Positions 43,584-53,857 are shown, numbered from the stretch's first letter. The stretch: 64,000 bases of DNA from Clostridium chrysemydis (GCF_015234215.1 NZ_JADEKP010000001.1:1364001-1428000); one strand, 5' to 3'. The notes: a model not told the origin generated them from the sequence alone. Numbers and translations: made by a program.

Positions 43584-45041
43584 ATGGAACTTTCTTTTGC
43601 AGATAAAATTATTGATAACTCCACAGCTTCAAAAAATTCAATCGTAAAAAGAAATTTTTTAATAGATAAAGATAAAAGCACTAAAGTCACTATAATCTAT
43701 TCTGATTTAACAGTAAACAAAAATCAAATAAACTTAGATATACTAAACCCTTTAATGCATCACTTTGATTCTAATTTTAAAGATAATACTGACCCTTATG
43801 AATTTTTACTTATGACAGTTTTACCTATGGCAAATGCTTATATAGAGACCTCTTTTAGTAATCTCGTATCAGAACTAAAATGCGGTAAAACACTTCTTTT
43901 TATAGAAGAAAATGAAAAGGCAATCGTATTTGATACTACAAACTTTACATATAGAGCTATTCAAAGTCCAACTATAACTTCTTCTATAGCTGCAGCTAAA
44001 GAAGATATTAGTGAGTCCTTAGAACAAAGTATGTCTATGCTTAAAAGGCACATAAAAGACCCTAGCCTTGTTATTGACTCTTTAACTATAGGTAGACGAT
44101 CAAAAACTAAGCTTAATATTTGCTACCTTAAAGATATCGCAAACGAAACTGTAGTTTCTACAATAACAGAAAAATTGCATAGCGTTGATATAGATAACGT
44201 TCAATCTTTAGGCGGGGTTCAACAACTTATAGAAAACTACTCTGCTTCTTTTTTTCCTCAAAGTTTTATTACTGATTCTTTTGAGTCTATAGTCTGTAAA
44301 ATCTACGAAGGAAAGGTAGTTTTATTTATGGAAGGTAGCCCTTATGCTCTTTCAGCCCCAGCTATTTTCGTGGAATTTTTTCAAAACCTAGACGATTATA
44401 ACCAAAGAACATTAGTAGCTTCCTTTGCTAGGCTTTTAAGATTCTTCGCTTTGATTGTAGTTTTAACGCTTCCTTCACTTTATATCATACTAACTAAATT
44501 TAATCCTGAATTTCTATTAGACAAATATATTCGTGCCATAGTTTCAGCAAGGTCTGGAATTCCCTTAACTCCTTTTTTAGAGATGTTTGTTATGGAATTT
44601 ATAGTAGAGCTTTTAAGAGAAGGTGGTATAAGGCTTCCAAGTAAAGTCGGGCAAACTCTAAGTATAGTAAGTGGTATTATAATAGGAGATGCTGCTATTC
44701 AATCTAACATAATTTCACCACCAGCACTTTTTGTTATTGGAATAAGCGTAGTTTGTACTTTTTTGATTCCAAACTACCAAATGGCTTTATCAATAAGGCT
44801 TATTAAATTCCCCCTACTTATTTTGTCTAACCTTTTTGGAGCATTTGGTTTTTTCTTTGGAATGTATCTTATGATATTTATGTTATTTAATTTAGATTCT
44901 TACGGAATAGATTATTTAGAATTTTTTAAACCCGATATGAAAGATACCTTCATTAGAAATAAAATCCCAAGTCTAAAAAGAAGACCTAAAATTCTTAAAT
45001 TAAAGGATAAATACAGAGAAAGAGGTACTAAAAATGACTGA
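43584..45041 (+). CDS. Spore germinant receptor subunit A (GerA family)
   Basis: A 485-residue receptor subunit of the spore inner membrane. A large soluble N-terminal domain (about 1-280) precedes four or five membrane helices. Family marks are RRSKTKLNICYLKDIAN, FPQSFITDSF, GSPYALSAPAIFVEFFQNLD, ARSGIPLTPFLEMFVMEFIV and GIIIGDAAIQSNIISPPAL. It overlaps the B-subunit gene by 8 bases. Together they respond to nutrients and start germination. Confidence 0.93.
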   Translation: MELSFADKIIDNSTASKNSIVKRNFLIDKDKSTKVTIIYSDLTVNKNQINLDILNPLMHHFDSNFKDNTDPYEFLLMTVLPMANAYIETSFSNLVSELKCGKTLLFIEENEKAIVFDTTNFTYRAIQSPTITSSIAAAKEDISESLEQSMSMLKRHIKDPSLVIDSLTIGRRSKTKLNICYLKDIANETVVSTITEKLHSVDIDNVQSLGGVQQLIENYSASFFPQSFITDSFESIVCKIYEGKVVLFMEGSPYALSAPAIFVEFFQNLDDYNQRTLVASFARLLRFFALIVVLTLPSLYIILTKFNPEFLLDKYIRAIVSARSGIPLTPFLEMFVMEFIVELLREGGIRLPSKVGQTLSIVSGIIIGDAAIQSNIISPPALFVIGISVVCTFLIPNYQMALSIRLIKFPLLILSNLFGAFGFFFGMYLMIFMLFNLDSYGIDYLEFFKPDMKDTFIRNKIPSLKRRPKILKLKDKYRERGTKND

Positions 45042-46119
45042 TTCTTCAAATTTTAAGTTTACAAATAGCCAATTCATCTTTTTAGTCCTTGGCTACTCAA
45101 TAATTGTAAACATACTTAAACTCCCTGTAATAATGGCTTCTTTTGCCCTACAAGATGCTTGGATTAGTATGCTTATTGCAGGAATCTACCCTATATCATT
45201 ATTTTTCTTTTACTACCCCGTATATAAGAAAAATCCTGATAAAAACATCTTCCAAATCAATAAAGAAGTTTTAGGAAAAACATTTGGTACTCTTTTTAAC
45301 GTAATTTTCTACCTTTATATTTTATCTTATGCCACAACTCAAGTTGCAGGATTTTCTATGATTTTTGCTGATACTTTGTTTTGGTATTACAATTCTACTA
45401 AAGTTTTACTTTTACTATTATTTGTAGCTTTTTTAGGCCTTTTATTTAAATTTAAAGCTATGGTAAAATTCACTCAATTTTCACTAACAATAGTCTTTGT
45501 AATATTTTTTATTATTTTGTTTGGGTTCTTTAGAGGTTCTTTAAGTAATATAACACCAATTTTTCAAATCGAGCCTAAATATATTTTAAAAGGCGCGTAT
45601 TACGGAAGTTATGCTTATTCTGGATTTGAGATATTTTTAATTTATATACCTTTTTTAAAAAATGCTAAGGATTATAAAAAAATCTCTATAAGTATTTCTT
45701 TAGTTTTAATAATATTCTTTACTTATTTAGTCTTTATGAATTTATTCTTTTTAGGACCTGATGTAATAACTGTATTTTATTATCCACTACTTAATATTTT
45801 ATCTTCCGTTAAAATACCCTTTTTAAATAATTTAGTTTTCATATTTCTTTCAAGTTGGGCTTTTCATTGCATTAGAAACACAACATTTTCAATTTATAAT
45901 TTGACTTACTGCTTAAACACAAAAAGGGATTTAGATAAGATTAATCCAATTAAAAGCATAATAATTTGCATAATATTATTCTTTGGTTCCTACATTATAA
46001 ATGATATTCTTACTATAACTTTTTTTATTGATAGATTTTTAGTTCCTTTAACAACTTTCGTAGTCTTTAATGTTTTTATATTATTCTTATTATCTAAAAG
46101 GAGAAAAACAAATGCATAA
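45034..46119 (+). CDS. Spore germinant receptor subunit B (GerB family)
   Basis: A 361-residue ten-helix membrane protein related to amino acid/polyamine permeases. The first block is NSQFIFLVLGYSIIVNILKL and conserved middle parts include FYLYILSYATTQVAGFSMIF. GerB subunits hold the germinant binding pocket. It overlaps both neighbours by 8 bases, so the three subunits are translationally coupled. Confidence 0.9.
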   Translation: MTDSSNFKFTNSQFIFLVLGYSIIVNILKLPVIMASFALQDAWISMLIAGIYPISLFFFYYPVYKKNPDKNIFQINKEVLGKTFGTLFNVIFYLYILSYATTQVAGFSMIFADTLFWYYNSTKVLLLLLFVAFLGLLFKFKAMVKFTQFSLTIVFVIFFIILFGFFRGSLSNITPIFQIEPKYILKGAYYGSYAYSGFEIFLIYIPFLKNAKDYKKISISISLVLIIFFTYLVFMNLFFLGPDVITVFYYPLLNILSSVKIPFLNNLVFIFLSSWAFHCIRNTTFSIYNLTYCLNTKRDLDKINPIKSIIICIILFFGSYIINDILTITFFIDRFLVPLTTFVVFNVFILFLLSKRRKTNA

Positions 46120-47239
46120 GATATTTAAATATTATTTTTACATTGTTGTCACAGCAATTTTTTGCATAATCTATGTCGTATCTTTTAAAGATTATCAATT
46201 CACTCCTATAGAAAATTATAATTTTATGGCAGGAGTTGGTTTTGATATAGATACGAGTGTAGCTACAGATAAATATGAAGTACCCGTATCCGTTTATGAA
46301 TACAAATCAGATGGTACAGTTTCTAGCTTTCTATTAGATGCTAGAGGTTCTTCAACTGTTGAAGCTAGAATAGATAGGCAACTTCACTCTGGAAAGAGCT
46401 TTTGCCTTGGAACTGAAAAAACTTACGTCTTTTCTAAAGCGATTTCATATAACGGAATAGCTGCAGCTTTAGATGGCCTTCTAAATAATACTCAAGTTCC
46501 AAATAGAGCTTTATTTATAACTACTTCAAATGCACCAAAAGACATCCTAGCTTTAAATATCCCAGGATACCCAAGTTCTCCTGACTACATAGATGGACTT
46601 ATGAATTCACTTAAAGTACATACATTCTATACAGGAAATAGTTCTTTATTTGATGCTTACGTAAACAACAAAACAGAAGGAAAAAAATTTGTAGCACCAA
46701 ACGTAGATATAATTAATAACAAATTATATCTTACCGCTTTTTCAGTTTTTGATAACGGAAAAATGATAGCTTCTGTCCCTATTTCCTCAATGATTAACTT
46801 TAATTTGCTTAGAAATAATAAATCACATGGACTTTTAAACTATACAGAAAATAGCAAAAACTTTTTAACCTTCACTACAGATTCTAAAAGAAAAGTAGTT
46901 TGCAAAAAGAAAGATAATAAATTTTACTTTGATATTTACATATCTGCTTCTGGAAAAATCGTTAATAACAACTATATGAATAACTTAAGTATTAGCTTAG
47001 AACAAAAATACGCTTTAGAAAAAAGAATAGCAACTCACTACGAAGCATCTCTTCAAAGCTTTGTTGATAACATGAAATCATACTACAAAGTAGACTTGTT
47101 AGACCTTGGCTTCGTTGCTGCTTCAAAATACGGAAGAAACTTAATCGCTGATTGGGATGAAACTGTAACTAAATCTCCTATAAAGGTTCACTTTAAGTTT
47201 TCTATAGATGAGTTTGGAATAGGAAATATGACATTTTAA
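46112..47239 (+). CDS. Spore germinant receptor subunit C (GerC family), no lipobox
   Basis: A 375-residue C subunit started at ATG 46112 (AAGGAGAAA upstream), overlapping gerB. GerC proteins are normally lipoproteins with a lipobox and CWD motif at the N-terminus. Here residues 7-24 form a plain membrane helix (YYFYIVVTAIFCIIYVVS) and Cys18 is not in a lipobox context. The folded part has YNFMAGVGFDIDTSV, DGLLNNTQVPNRALFITTSN and a C-terminal KSPIKVHFKFSIDEFGIGNM typical of Ger(x)C. It is likely membrane-anchored rather than lipidated. Confidence 0.85.
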   Translation: MHKIFKYYFYIVVTAIFCIIYVVSFKDYQFTPIENYNFMAGVGFDIDTSVATDKYEVPVSVYEYKSDGTVSSFLLDARGSSTVEARIDRQLHSGKSFCLGTEKTYVFSKAISYNGIAAALDGLLNNTQVPNRALFITTSNAPKDILALNIPGYPSSPDYIDGLMNSLKVHTFYTGNSSLFDAYVNNKTEGKKFVAPNVDIINNKLYLTAFSVFDNGKMIASVPISSMINFNLLRNNKSHGLLNYTENSKNFLTFTTDSKRKVVCKKKDNKFYFDIYISASGKIVNNNYMNNLSISLEQKYALEKRIATHYEASLQSFVDNMKSYYKVDLLDLGFVAASKYGRNLIADWDETVTKSPIKVHFKFSIDEFGIGNMTF

Positions 47240-47264
47240 AAAGGCTGCAATTGCAGCCTTTTAT
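47237..47264. terminator. Bidirectional terminator
   Basis: AAAAAGGCTGCAA and TTGCAGCCTTTT arms at the end of the germinant receptor operon. Confidence 0.8.
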
Positions 47265-48223
47265 TATACTATCCTATTTAACTTTTCTCCTTTATAAAAG
47301 GCTCTTAGATTATCTAAAATACCATTAAACAATCTCTCTCTAGCATCTATGCTTGCCCACGCTATATGAGGGGTAAATACTACCTTTTCTTTATTTTTTA
47401 TCTTTAGAAGTTCACTGTCTTCTCTTAAAGGCTCTATGCTAAATACATCTAAACAGGCACCGCCTATTAAATTTTCATCTATAGCTTTTCTTAGATCCTC
47501 TTCAACTACTATAGGACCTCTTCCCATATTAACTAGTATTGCACTATCTTTCATCTTTTTCATATTCTTATAATTCATAAGTCCATTTGTTTTTTCGTTT
47601 AAGGGTGCGTGTATAGATATTATATCTGATTCTTTTAAGAGTTCATCAAAGTCCACTCTCTTATATTCTGAGTTATTGTTTTTACCTGATGTTGAATAAT
47701 AAATAACATTCACTCCAAATGCTTCTGCTACTTTAGCAACACCTCTTCCTATAGCGCCAAGCCCTATTATGCCCCAAGTTTTTCCTTTTAAATCATAAAA
47801 AGGTCTATCCAAACTTGTAAATACTCCCGATTTTGAATATTCTAAACTTTTTACGTAGTTATCATAATAAGCTATTTTATCATAAAGGTGTAAAACTGTA
47901 GCAAAAGTATGTTGAACTACAGTGTCAGTAGAATAACCAGCAACATTAGCTACTGCTATGTTTTTAGACTTTGCATATTCTATATCAATATTATTAAATC
48001 CAGTTGCAGCCTCTGCTATTATTTCTAAGTTTTTAGCGTTTTTCATATTATCTTCATTTAAGACTACTTTATTTGTTATAACTATATTGCTATCTTTTAT
48101 TCTTTCACTTACTTCATCTGGTTTAGTTAAATCATAATAAGTAACTTCTCCAAATTCTTCTAATAATTTAAAATCTAAGTCTCCTAATGTTTTACCATCT
48201 AATATAACTATTCTTTTCATCAT
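47264..48223 (-). CDS. D-2-hydroxyacid dehydrogenase
   Basis: A 319-residue NAD-dependent enzyme. The Rossmann motif is GIIGLGAIGRGVAKVAEAFG. The catalytic Arg lies in the VNMGRGPIVVEEDL region, the Glu in LDVFSIEPL and the His in FTPHIAWAS. The AEAATGFNNIDIEYAKSKNI block is also typical. It is closest in pattern to glycerate/hydroxypyruvate reductases. Exact substrate uncertain. Confidence 0.88.
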   Translation of the reverse strand: MMKRIVILDGKTLGDLDFKLLEEFGEVTYYDLTKPDEVSERIKDSNIVITNKVVLNEDNMKNAKNLEIIAEAATGFNNIDIEYAKSKNIAVANVAGYSTDTVVQHTFATVLHLYDKIAYYDNYVKSLEYSKSGVFTSLDRPFYDLKGKTWGIIGLGAIGRGVAKVAEAFGVNVIYYSTSGKNNNSEYKRVDFDELLKESDIISIHAPLNEKTNGLMNYKNMKKMKDSAILVNMGRGPIVVEEDLRKAIDENLIGGACLDVFSIEPLREDSELLKIKNKEKVVFTPHIAWASIDARERLFNGILDNLRAFYKGEKLNRIV

Positions 48224-48343
48224 TTTTCCTCCTAAACCTATTTATATAATAATTATATCATATCAAAATTTATTTATTATTTTATGAATAACCCTCTCTA
48301 TGTAAACGTATAATTAAATATCAATACCTCTCTAGAAATAAGT

Positions 48344-48382
48344 TAAAAGGTAGTACTTAATTTTAAAGTACTACCTTTTTAA
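48344..48382 (-). terminator. Terminator of the 48386 gene
   Basis: AAAAGGTAGTACTTAA and TTAAAGTACTACCTTTTT arms; T-rich on both sides. Confidence 0.75.
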
Positions 48383-48385
48383 CTA

Positions 48386-49246
48386 TTATAGCATTAAACT
48401 ACCTATTACGTACGTTCCCCATATAACTATAGGATACCCTATATAATATAATCTCTTAACTTTTTTACCTTCGTTACCGTTATAAAAATAAATGAAAACT
48501 ATAGAAAATACCATCATCCACTGAGGATATGCAAGAAGTGCTTGAATATTAAATCCTCCTAAAAATAAAGCTGATAATATTATAATTCCTTGATAAATCA
48601 TTTTTCTGCTATTTCTTGCCTTGTAAAAAAGATAAGTAAGGGCAGGTACTATTATTATTCCTTCTGTTAAAATTCCAAGAGAAACACAAACTAATTCTTT
48701 TGTAAAATTCTTAGAATTCCTAGCCTGTTCCATAGCTGTAATTGCATTTAAGAATAAAAATGAAGTAACTAACATAAGAAATATATTGTTTGGTATAACG
48801 TATACTTTGTAGTTAAATAAATATTGAATTAAAAGGTTTGAAATTAAAAGATATGCTGCAAAAACAATACCTTTTTTATCATTTATTCTTCCGTTTAATA
48901 CAAAGTATGTTAAAATTATTGACCCTAAAGCTATACCGCAAACTATAAGAAAGGTGCTCATCACAAAGTCACCGTGTGGAAGTATATTATTAAATACTCC
49001 TCTTAAAAAGACTAATTTTAAAATAGTATTTCCAATAAAAACTATTTCAGCATAAAAAATCAATCTCTTTAGATACTCGTCTCTATTAGACGTTTTTAAA
49101 TATCCTTCAACTAATAAGAACACCGCAATTGGGATTATTAATCTGCCAGGATATCTAAGCCAAATAGGAGTACCTGGAATATACATTGAAACGCTTTCAA
49201 TTATAACTAGTAGTGCTAATAGGATTTTAGTCTTAAATCTGTCCAT
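48386..49246 (-). CDS. TraX family membrane protein
   Basis: A 286-residue protein with eight or so membrane helices, started at ATG 49246 after AAGGAGAAAGAG. The TraX marks are RYPGRLIIPIAVFLLVEGYL, KTSNRDEYLKRLI and a C-terminal YIGYPIVIWGTYVIG. The family includes the F-plasmid pilin acetylase, and chromosomal copies in Clostridium probably acylate surface or secreted molecules. No conjugation genes are nearby. Confidence 0.8.
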   Translation of the reverse strand: MDRFKTKILLALLVIIESVSMYIPGTPIWLRYPGRLIIPIAVFLLVEGYLKTSNRDEYLKRLIFYAEIVFIGNTILKLVFLRGVFNNILPHGDFVMSTFLIVCGIALGSIILTYFVLNGRINDKKGIVFAAYLLISNLLIQYLFNYKVYVIPNNIFLMLVTSFLFLNAITAMEQARNSKNFTKELVCVSLGILTEGIIIVPALTYLFYKARNSRKMIYQGIIILSALFLGGFNIQALLAYPQWMMVFSIVFIYFYNGNEGKKVKRLYYIGYPIVIWGTYVIGSLML

Positions 49247-49356
49247 CTCTTTCTCCTTATCCTTCGTAATCATTTAAATTATAACCTTATTTTGTTTACT
49301 TTAAAAGATTTTTATAATAATATTACAGTTGAACACAAAAATTCTGGAGGTTATTT

Positions 49357-50214
49357 ATGATTATTTTATCTTATAAATTAGATTTTAAAGATTTAGATTT
49401 AGCTATATCTAATTTACAAATAAACGATATATTTAACGTTTATTATGAAAGTCCACTAGAAATAACTACCGATAAATTCGGATATGGTTATTTAGAAAAA
49501 GATGATGAACCTATAATTTTAAAAGTTACTCATACAGACGAGGATATCCCTTTTGAAAACTTTAAAGAGTGCGTTAATGGAATTTTATCTAAAGAACCTA
49601 TAGATATAGAAGAAATGGATTATACTTATGAAGAATTTAAAATGGACCCTATTTTTATAGATGAAACATGGGTTTTAAAAGACCCTAATGATTCTATCCC
49701 GGATAAAAAGGAAATTAACTTTATATCACAAGGTGCTTTTGGAACAGGACTACACGAAACTACTCGTGATTTATTATCTCTTATACTTAAAGAAGACTAC
49801 ACTAATATGAGAATATTAGATATAGGAACAGGTTCTGGAATACTTTCTCTTGCAACTGCTATAAAAGGAGCAAAGGAAGTTTTAGCTTTAGATATAAGAG
49901 ATATTAAAGATGAAGTTTTGCTTAATGCATCTTTAAATAATATAGAAACTATAACTCCTTTAGTAGGTGATGCTTTAAGTGGCGAAGTTTTAATTTCTGG
50001 AAAGTTTGATTGGATTTATATAAATATAGGTGGAGAAGAAACAGAACTCTTTATGCCATTTATAAAAGAACACCTAAAACCAAATGGAAAACTTCTAGTC
50101 TCAGGTTTGGTTGAGTGGAGCTTTGATTCAGTATCAAATATTGTTTCAAGCTATGGGTTTAACCTTTTAGAAAAACATAAAACTAATGAATGGTGCACAG
50201 CTATTTATAAATAA
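49357..50214 (+). CDS. prmA: Ribosomal protein L11 methyltransferase-like protein
   Basis: A 285-residue methyltransferase. SAM motif I is ILDIGTGSGILSLATAIKGA. The preceding SQGAFGTGLHETTRDLL matches the PrmA GAFGTGxHxTT signature. The post-motif has LKPNGKLLVSGLVE. The N-terminal domain (about 1-110) is more acidic and more diverged than in canonical PrmA, so another protein substrate is possible. It stands alone rather than with dnaJ/rsmE as in many Bacillota. Confidence 0.82.
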   Translation: MIILSYKLDFKDLDLAISNLQINDIFNVYYESPLEITTDKFGYGYLEKDDEPIILKVTHTDEDIPFENFKECVNGILSKEPIDIEEMDYTYEEFKMDPIFIDETWVLKDPNDSIPDKKEINFISQGAFGTGLHETTRDLLSLILKEDYTNMRILDIGTGSGILSLATAIKGAKEVLALDIRDIKDEVLLNASLNNIETITPLVGDALSGEVLISGKFDWIYINIGGEETELFMPFIKEHLKPNGKLLVSGLVEWSFDSVSNIVSSYGFNLLEKHKTNEWCTAIYK

Positions 50215-50215
50215 T

Positions 50216-50252
50216 AAAAATCCCAAAGCATTTTAGTTTTGGGATTTTTTTT
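50216..50252. terminator. Bidirectional terminator
   Basis: AAAAATCCCAAA and TTTGGGATTTTT arms with a T-run. Confidence 0.8.
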
Positions 50253-50256
50253 AAAT

Positions 50257-50589
50257 CTATTTTTTATTTTTCTTTTTATTATTCTTTTTAACAGCGTTTT
50301 GTCTAGCTCTTTCACGCTTTTCTTCTTTAATCTTTTCTTCTTCCTCTACTTCTCTTAACTTTACTTTATCTCTAAATTTTATAGTTTGTCTCATAAATAA
50401 ACTCCACATTAAACAAACAAAGGCCCCTACTATAATTCCCATTAAAACAGCTTCATTTAAAGGATATCCTATAGATTTGTTTAATAAAGTAAATATAACT
50501 GCGCCAATTATTCCAACTACAAGAGATGCTTTTAAGTTAAACCCCTTTACCGCTTTGCATCTTTCCACATACCACGTTATTATTTTCAT
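50257..50589 (-). CDS. Two-helix membrane protein with charged tail
   Basis: A 110-residue protein with two hydrophobic helices (about 22-40 and 46-66). A long Lys/Arg/Glu-rich C-terminal helix (about 74-110) ends in KKNNKKKNKK. AGGAGG lies six bases upstream. The family is not recognised. The basic tail could bind nucleic acid or membrane lipid; this is speculative. Confidence 0.6.
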   Translation of the reverse strand: MKIITWYVERCKAVKGFNLKASLVVGIIGAVIFTLLNKSIGYPLNEAVLMGIIVGAFVCLMWSLFMRQTIKFRDKVKLREVEEEEKIKEEKRERARQNAVKKNNKKKNKK

Positions 50590-50785
50590 TATTTTCCTCC
50601 TAATGTATAAATAGTTAATAAAATAAATATTCTACATATATTTTTTAAATCCTTTTATTTCTATAAATTATAGTTATATAAATTTTAAATTTTTTTACTA
50701 ATTTTGAAAATAATATGTTCAAAATTGTTTCTTTAAATATCTTTATGTTATAATATGAGAAAACAATTTTTAAGGAGGTCATTCA

Positions 50786-51940
50786 ATGAAAAAATCGTTA
50801 TTTGCATTTTTTACAGTAATGACTCTAATTTTCAATATTAGTCTTACTACTTATGCAGTGAATGAGAATCTTGATGACAACAAAACTCGTATGAACCAAA
50901 TTAGTGATAAAATTACTAATTTAGATACTCAAATAAACGAGATGCAAACAAACATGGATAAACTAAATAAGACTATAGACGAAAATAATGCAAAGGTTAA
51001 AGATTTTGAAAGTCAAATAAATCATACTGAGCAAAAAATCGATCAAACTAAAAAAGAAGTACAAGGAAGTCAAGATATCTTATCTAGTAGACTTCGTGCA
51101 ATGTACAAATCTGGCTCATACTCTGGCGCAGATTACATAGCTTATGTTTTTGAAGCTAATGGCTTTAGTGATATGATTGGAAGAATATATGCATTAAATA
51201 AAATAGTCGATGCTGATAATAAGATGTTATCAGACTTAAAATCAAGTATGAAATCATTACAAAATGATATTGATTCACTTAATCAAAAGAAAAATGACGT
51301 TGTTAAACTTAATGAAGATAATAAAAACAATTTAGCAAAAGTTAAAGAGAGTAAAGATAAACTTGAAGAATCAAAAACAAAATATAACGATGAACTAAAA
51401 GGGGTACAAGCACAAATTAAATCTAATGAAGAAGCTTTAATAAATGGCCCTATAAAAACAATCGATAGTTCTTCTGATGTTTCAAGTTTAAGAGAAGCGG
51501 TTTCTACACTTCAAGGAATAGTTCCTCAACTTACTACAAGCTCAGTTGTAGATAAAGCAAAATCATACATTTCAAAAGGAAATGACAAAATCGAAAAGCT
51601 TAATCAGCCAAAGGTAACACCTGAATCTAATAATAGTAATACTACTCCACCTTCAGGTGATCATAAAACATTAACTATGGAAGCTACAGCTTATACAGGT
51701 CACACAATCACTGCAACAGGTACAAAGCCTGTTAGAGACCCAAACGGTATAAGTACTATAGCTGTTGATCCAAGTGTAATACCTTTAGGTACAAAGGTTT
51801 ATGTTTCTGGTTATGGCTATGCAATAGCTGCTGACACAGGTGGTGTTATAAAAGGAAACATAATAGATTTATTCATGAATAGCGAAGCTGAATGTAACGC
51901 TTTTGGTAGAAGACAAGTTACTGTAAAAATTCTATCTTAA
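50786..51940 (+). CDS. Secreted coiled-coil protein with C-terminal 3D domain
   Basis: A 384-residue exported protein. The signal peptide ends near Ala24 (SLTTYA). Residues 28-225 form a long coiled coil resembling the N-terminal region of CwlO/PcsB-type hydrolases, including ILSSRLRAMYKSGSYSG. Residues 296-384 are a 3D domain: MEATAYTGHTITATG, TIAVDPSVIPLGTKVYV, AADTGG and GNIIDLFM supply the three Asp. The 3D domain is the catalytic fold of Sps/MltA-like transglycosylases, so a cell-wall lytic role is likely. Promoter-like TTGTTT and TATAAT precede it. Confidence 0.88.
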   Translation: MKKSLFAFFTVMTLIFNISLTTYAVNENLDDNKTRMNQISDKITNLDTQINEMQTNMDKLNKTIDENNAKVKDFESQINHTEQKIDQTKKEVQGSQDILSSRLRAMYKSGSYSGADYIAYVFEANGFSDMIGRIYALNKIVDADNKMLSDLKSSMKSLQNDIDSLNQKKNDVVKLNEDNKNNLAKVKESKDKLEESKTKYNDELKGVQAQIKSNEEALINGPIKTIDSSSDVSSLREAVSTLQGIVPQLTTSSVVDKAKSYISKGNDKIEKLNQPKVTPESNNSNTTPPSGDHKTLTMEATAYTGHTITATGTKPVRDPNGISTIAVDPSVIPLGTKVYVSGYGYAIAADTGGVIKGNIIDLFMNSEAECNAFGRRQVTVKILS

Positions 51941-51950
51941 AAATAACTAT

Positions 51951-51989
51951 AAAAAAACTCCCGTATTATTTTATACGGGAATTTTTTTA
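51951..51989. terminator. Terminator
   Basis: ACTCCCGTAT and ATACGGGAAT arms followed by TTTTTTTA; it lies between convergent genes. Confidence 0.8.
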
Positions 51990-53857
51990 TAGTTTAAAGT
52001 ATATCTTAATAACTCTTTTACTTTAAGTTCTTTTACGTAACTATCTTTAAGAAAATAGTTTATATCCTCTATATTCGTTTTTATATCTTCTAGTTCTATA
52101 TCGCTTTTAAATAAACTTTCCATACCTCTTAAATATTTATTTATCTTATCTAAATCATTTTCTGTTAGATCACTCTTTTTGATAAGTATGTAGCAATATA
52201 ACATATTGCTTACCCACTCATTATTTATCAATATTATTCTTTTTATGTTATTATAGTTTTTATCTTTTTTAGTAATTATTTTATCTAACTTATTATTCAT
52301 AAGATAATTTGCTTTTACATAATAAAATAATAATTCATCCCCATACTTCCCTCTGTCTATAGTATTTAATATTATTCCAATATCTATTTCTATATATTTA
52401 AGTATAGACTTATAAGCCTCAAAGCTATTTTTATTAGGTAATATATATTTATTTCCTAAGAAAGCAAACATTGCTCCTAAAACGGTATATAAAAACCTCA
52501 AAGCCATAGCTGTATCAGGTGAAATAGCGTTTGATAAAGATGTTAGCGCCATAGCATAACAGGTAGTATAAATACATTTTGTAACATAATTATCAATAGT
52601 GAACATAAAAATAGTTGCAATTACTATAATCATAATATGTTCGCTCTCTGTTCTTAAGAAATAGAATAATACAAATGATATTATAACACCAATCATGGTC
52701 CCAAATACCCTCTCTTGTATTCTCTTTTTTCCATCCTCATAGTAAGGCATAGCCATAACATATACACTAATTGGTAACCAATAAACTTTTGGTAAATTTA
52801 TTCCTTTATCTAACCCAAATCCTATACTTAACAATATACTTAGCCTTAATGCAAATCTTACCCTTGAATCATCTAAAGAGAACTTGCTAGCTAAAATTTC
52901 TCCCTCACCGTCGGTACTTCCTTTTAAACTAAAAAATTTCTGAGCCTTACGATTTTCTAAAGATGAAACTTTAACTGCTGCAGATATAATATACTTAAAA
53001 GTAAACTGTAAGCAATTATTAAATGTACTCTTCTCCTTAAACTTTCCTAAAAAATCTTTTATATTATTAGAATATTCTATAAGATCCTCACCAGACTCTA
53101 TCCCTTTAGATTTATCTAAAAGTTTCTTTAAATCTAAAATTAACTTTTCATTTTTCTTGGCCAAATCACGCCTTTTTAATATTCTTTTATTAAAATTATT
53201 AAATTGACCAAAAGCAATTACTATTTGGAAGTATTCTTTTTCAGAACTTTCATATACTATTCTATTTAAGTCTGAGATAACTTCCATAAGCTTCTCTTCT
53301 AATTCTAAGAATTTTGTATTTTCTCCTAAGTATGCATACTCAAGTTCTTCTCTTGAGAGTGAAAAACCTTCATTGATAAGCCTATAAATTTCTTTTCTTA
53401 ACCCATTTTTATTAAACACCCTTAAAAAAATCCTGATTAATATATAAGAATAAGTAATTGCAAAAATTCTTAAGTCTATATCACTTAATTTTTGTGGTAA
53501 GAGCTGCATTATTACAAATCCTAACATAAATACAAAATATCTAGATGAGTCATATGCTCTAGTTAAAAAATACGATGCTATAAATGTAACTATGAAATTA
53601 ATTAATATTGCAGTTACTATATTCTGAGATGCTAAGCATGCAAAAATTCCTAAAGATAAATGAACAAGATAGTTTCTAAGCCCATTACTTTCTATAAATA
53701 AATTTTTTCTCATATTAACAAATGATAGTGTCATATATGTTGCAATTATTGCATTGCTTATTCCAAACATGTACCTATTTGTAAAAAATAAAATCAAGGA
53801 TAAACACGCAGCCGGTAATCCATACTTTAATTTTTTATATAAAATTTTTGAATCCAT
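51971..53857 (-). CDS. FUSC family membrane protein
   Basis: A 628-residue protein when started at ATG 53857 (DSKILYKK). It has two blocks of membrane helices (about 10-140 and 340-470). Between and after them are soluble helical parts. The second block carries LPKVYWLPISVYVMAMPYYE and RIQERVFGTMIGVIISFVLF, the hallmark of fusaric-acid-resistance-like (FUSC/YccS) proteins. These are thought to export aromatic or other small acids. There is no adaptor gene nearby. Confidence 0.85.
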   Translation of the reverse strand: MDSKILYKKLKYGLPAACLSLILFFTNRYMFGISNAIIATYMTLSFVNMRKNLFIESNGLRNYLVHLSLGIFACLASQNIVTAILINFIVTFIASYFLTRAYDSSRYFVFMLGFVIMQLLPQKLSDIDLRIFAITYSYILIRIFLRVFNKNGLRKEIYRLINEGFSLSREELEYAYLGENTKFLELEEKLMEVISDLNRIVYESSEKEYFQIVIAFGQFNNFNKRILKRRDLAKKNEKLILDLKKLLDKSKGIESGEDLIEYSNNIKDFLGKFKEKSTFNNCLQFTFKYIISAAVKVSSLENRKAQKFFSLKGSTDGEGEILASKFSLDDSRVRFALRLSILLSIGFGLDKGINLPKVYWLPISVYVMAMPYYEDGKKRIQERVFGTMIGVIISFVLFYFLRTESEHIMIIVIATIFMFTIDNYVTKCIYTTCYAMALTSLSNAISPDTAMALRFLYTVLGAMFAFLGNKYILPNKNSFEAYKSILKYIEIDIGIILNTIDRGKYGDELLFYYVKANYLMNNKLDKIITKKDKNYNNIKRIILINNEWVSNMLYCYILIKKSDLTENDLDKINKYLRGMESLFKSDIELEDIKTNIEDINYFLKDSYVKELKVKELLRYTLNYKKIPV

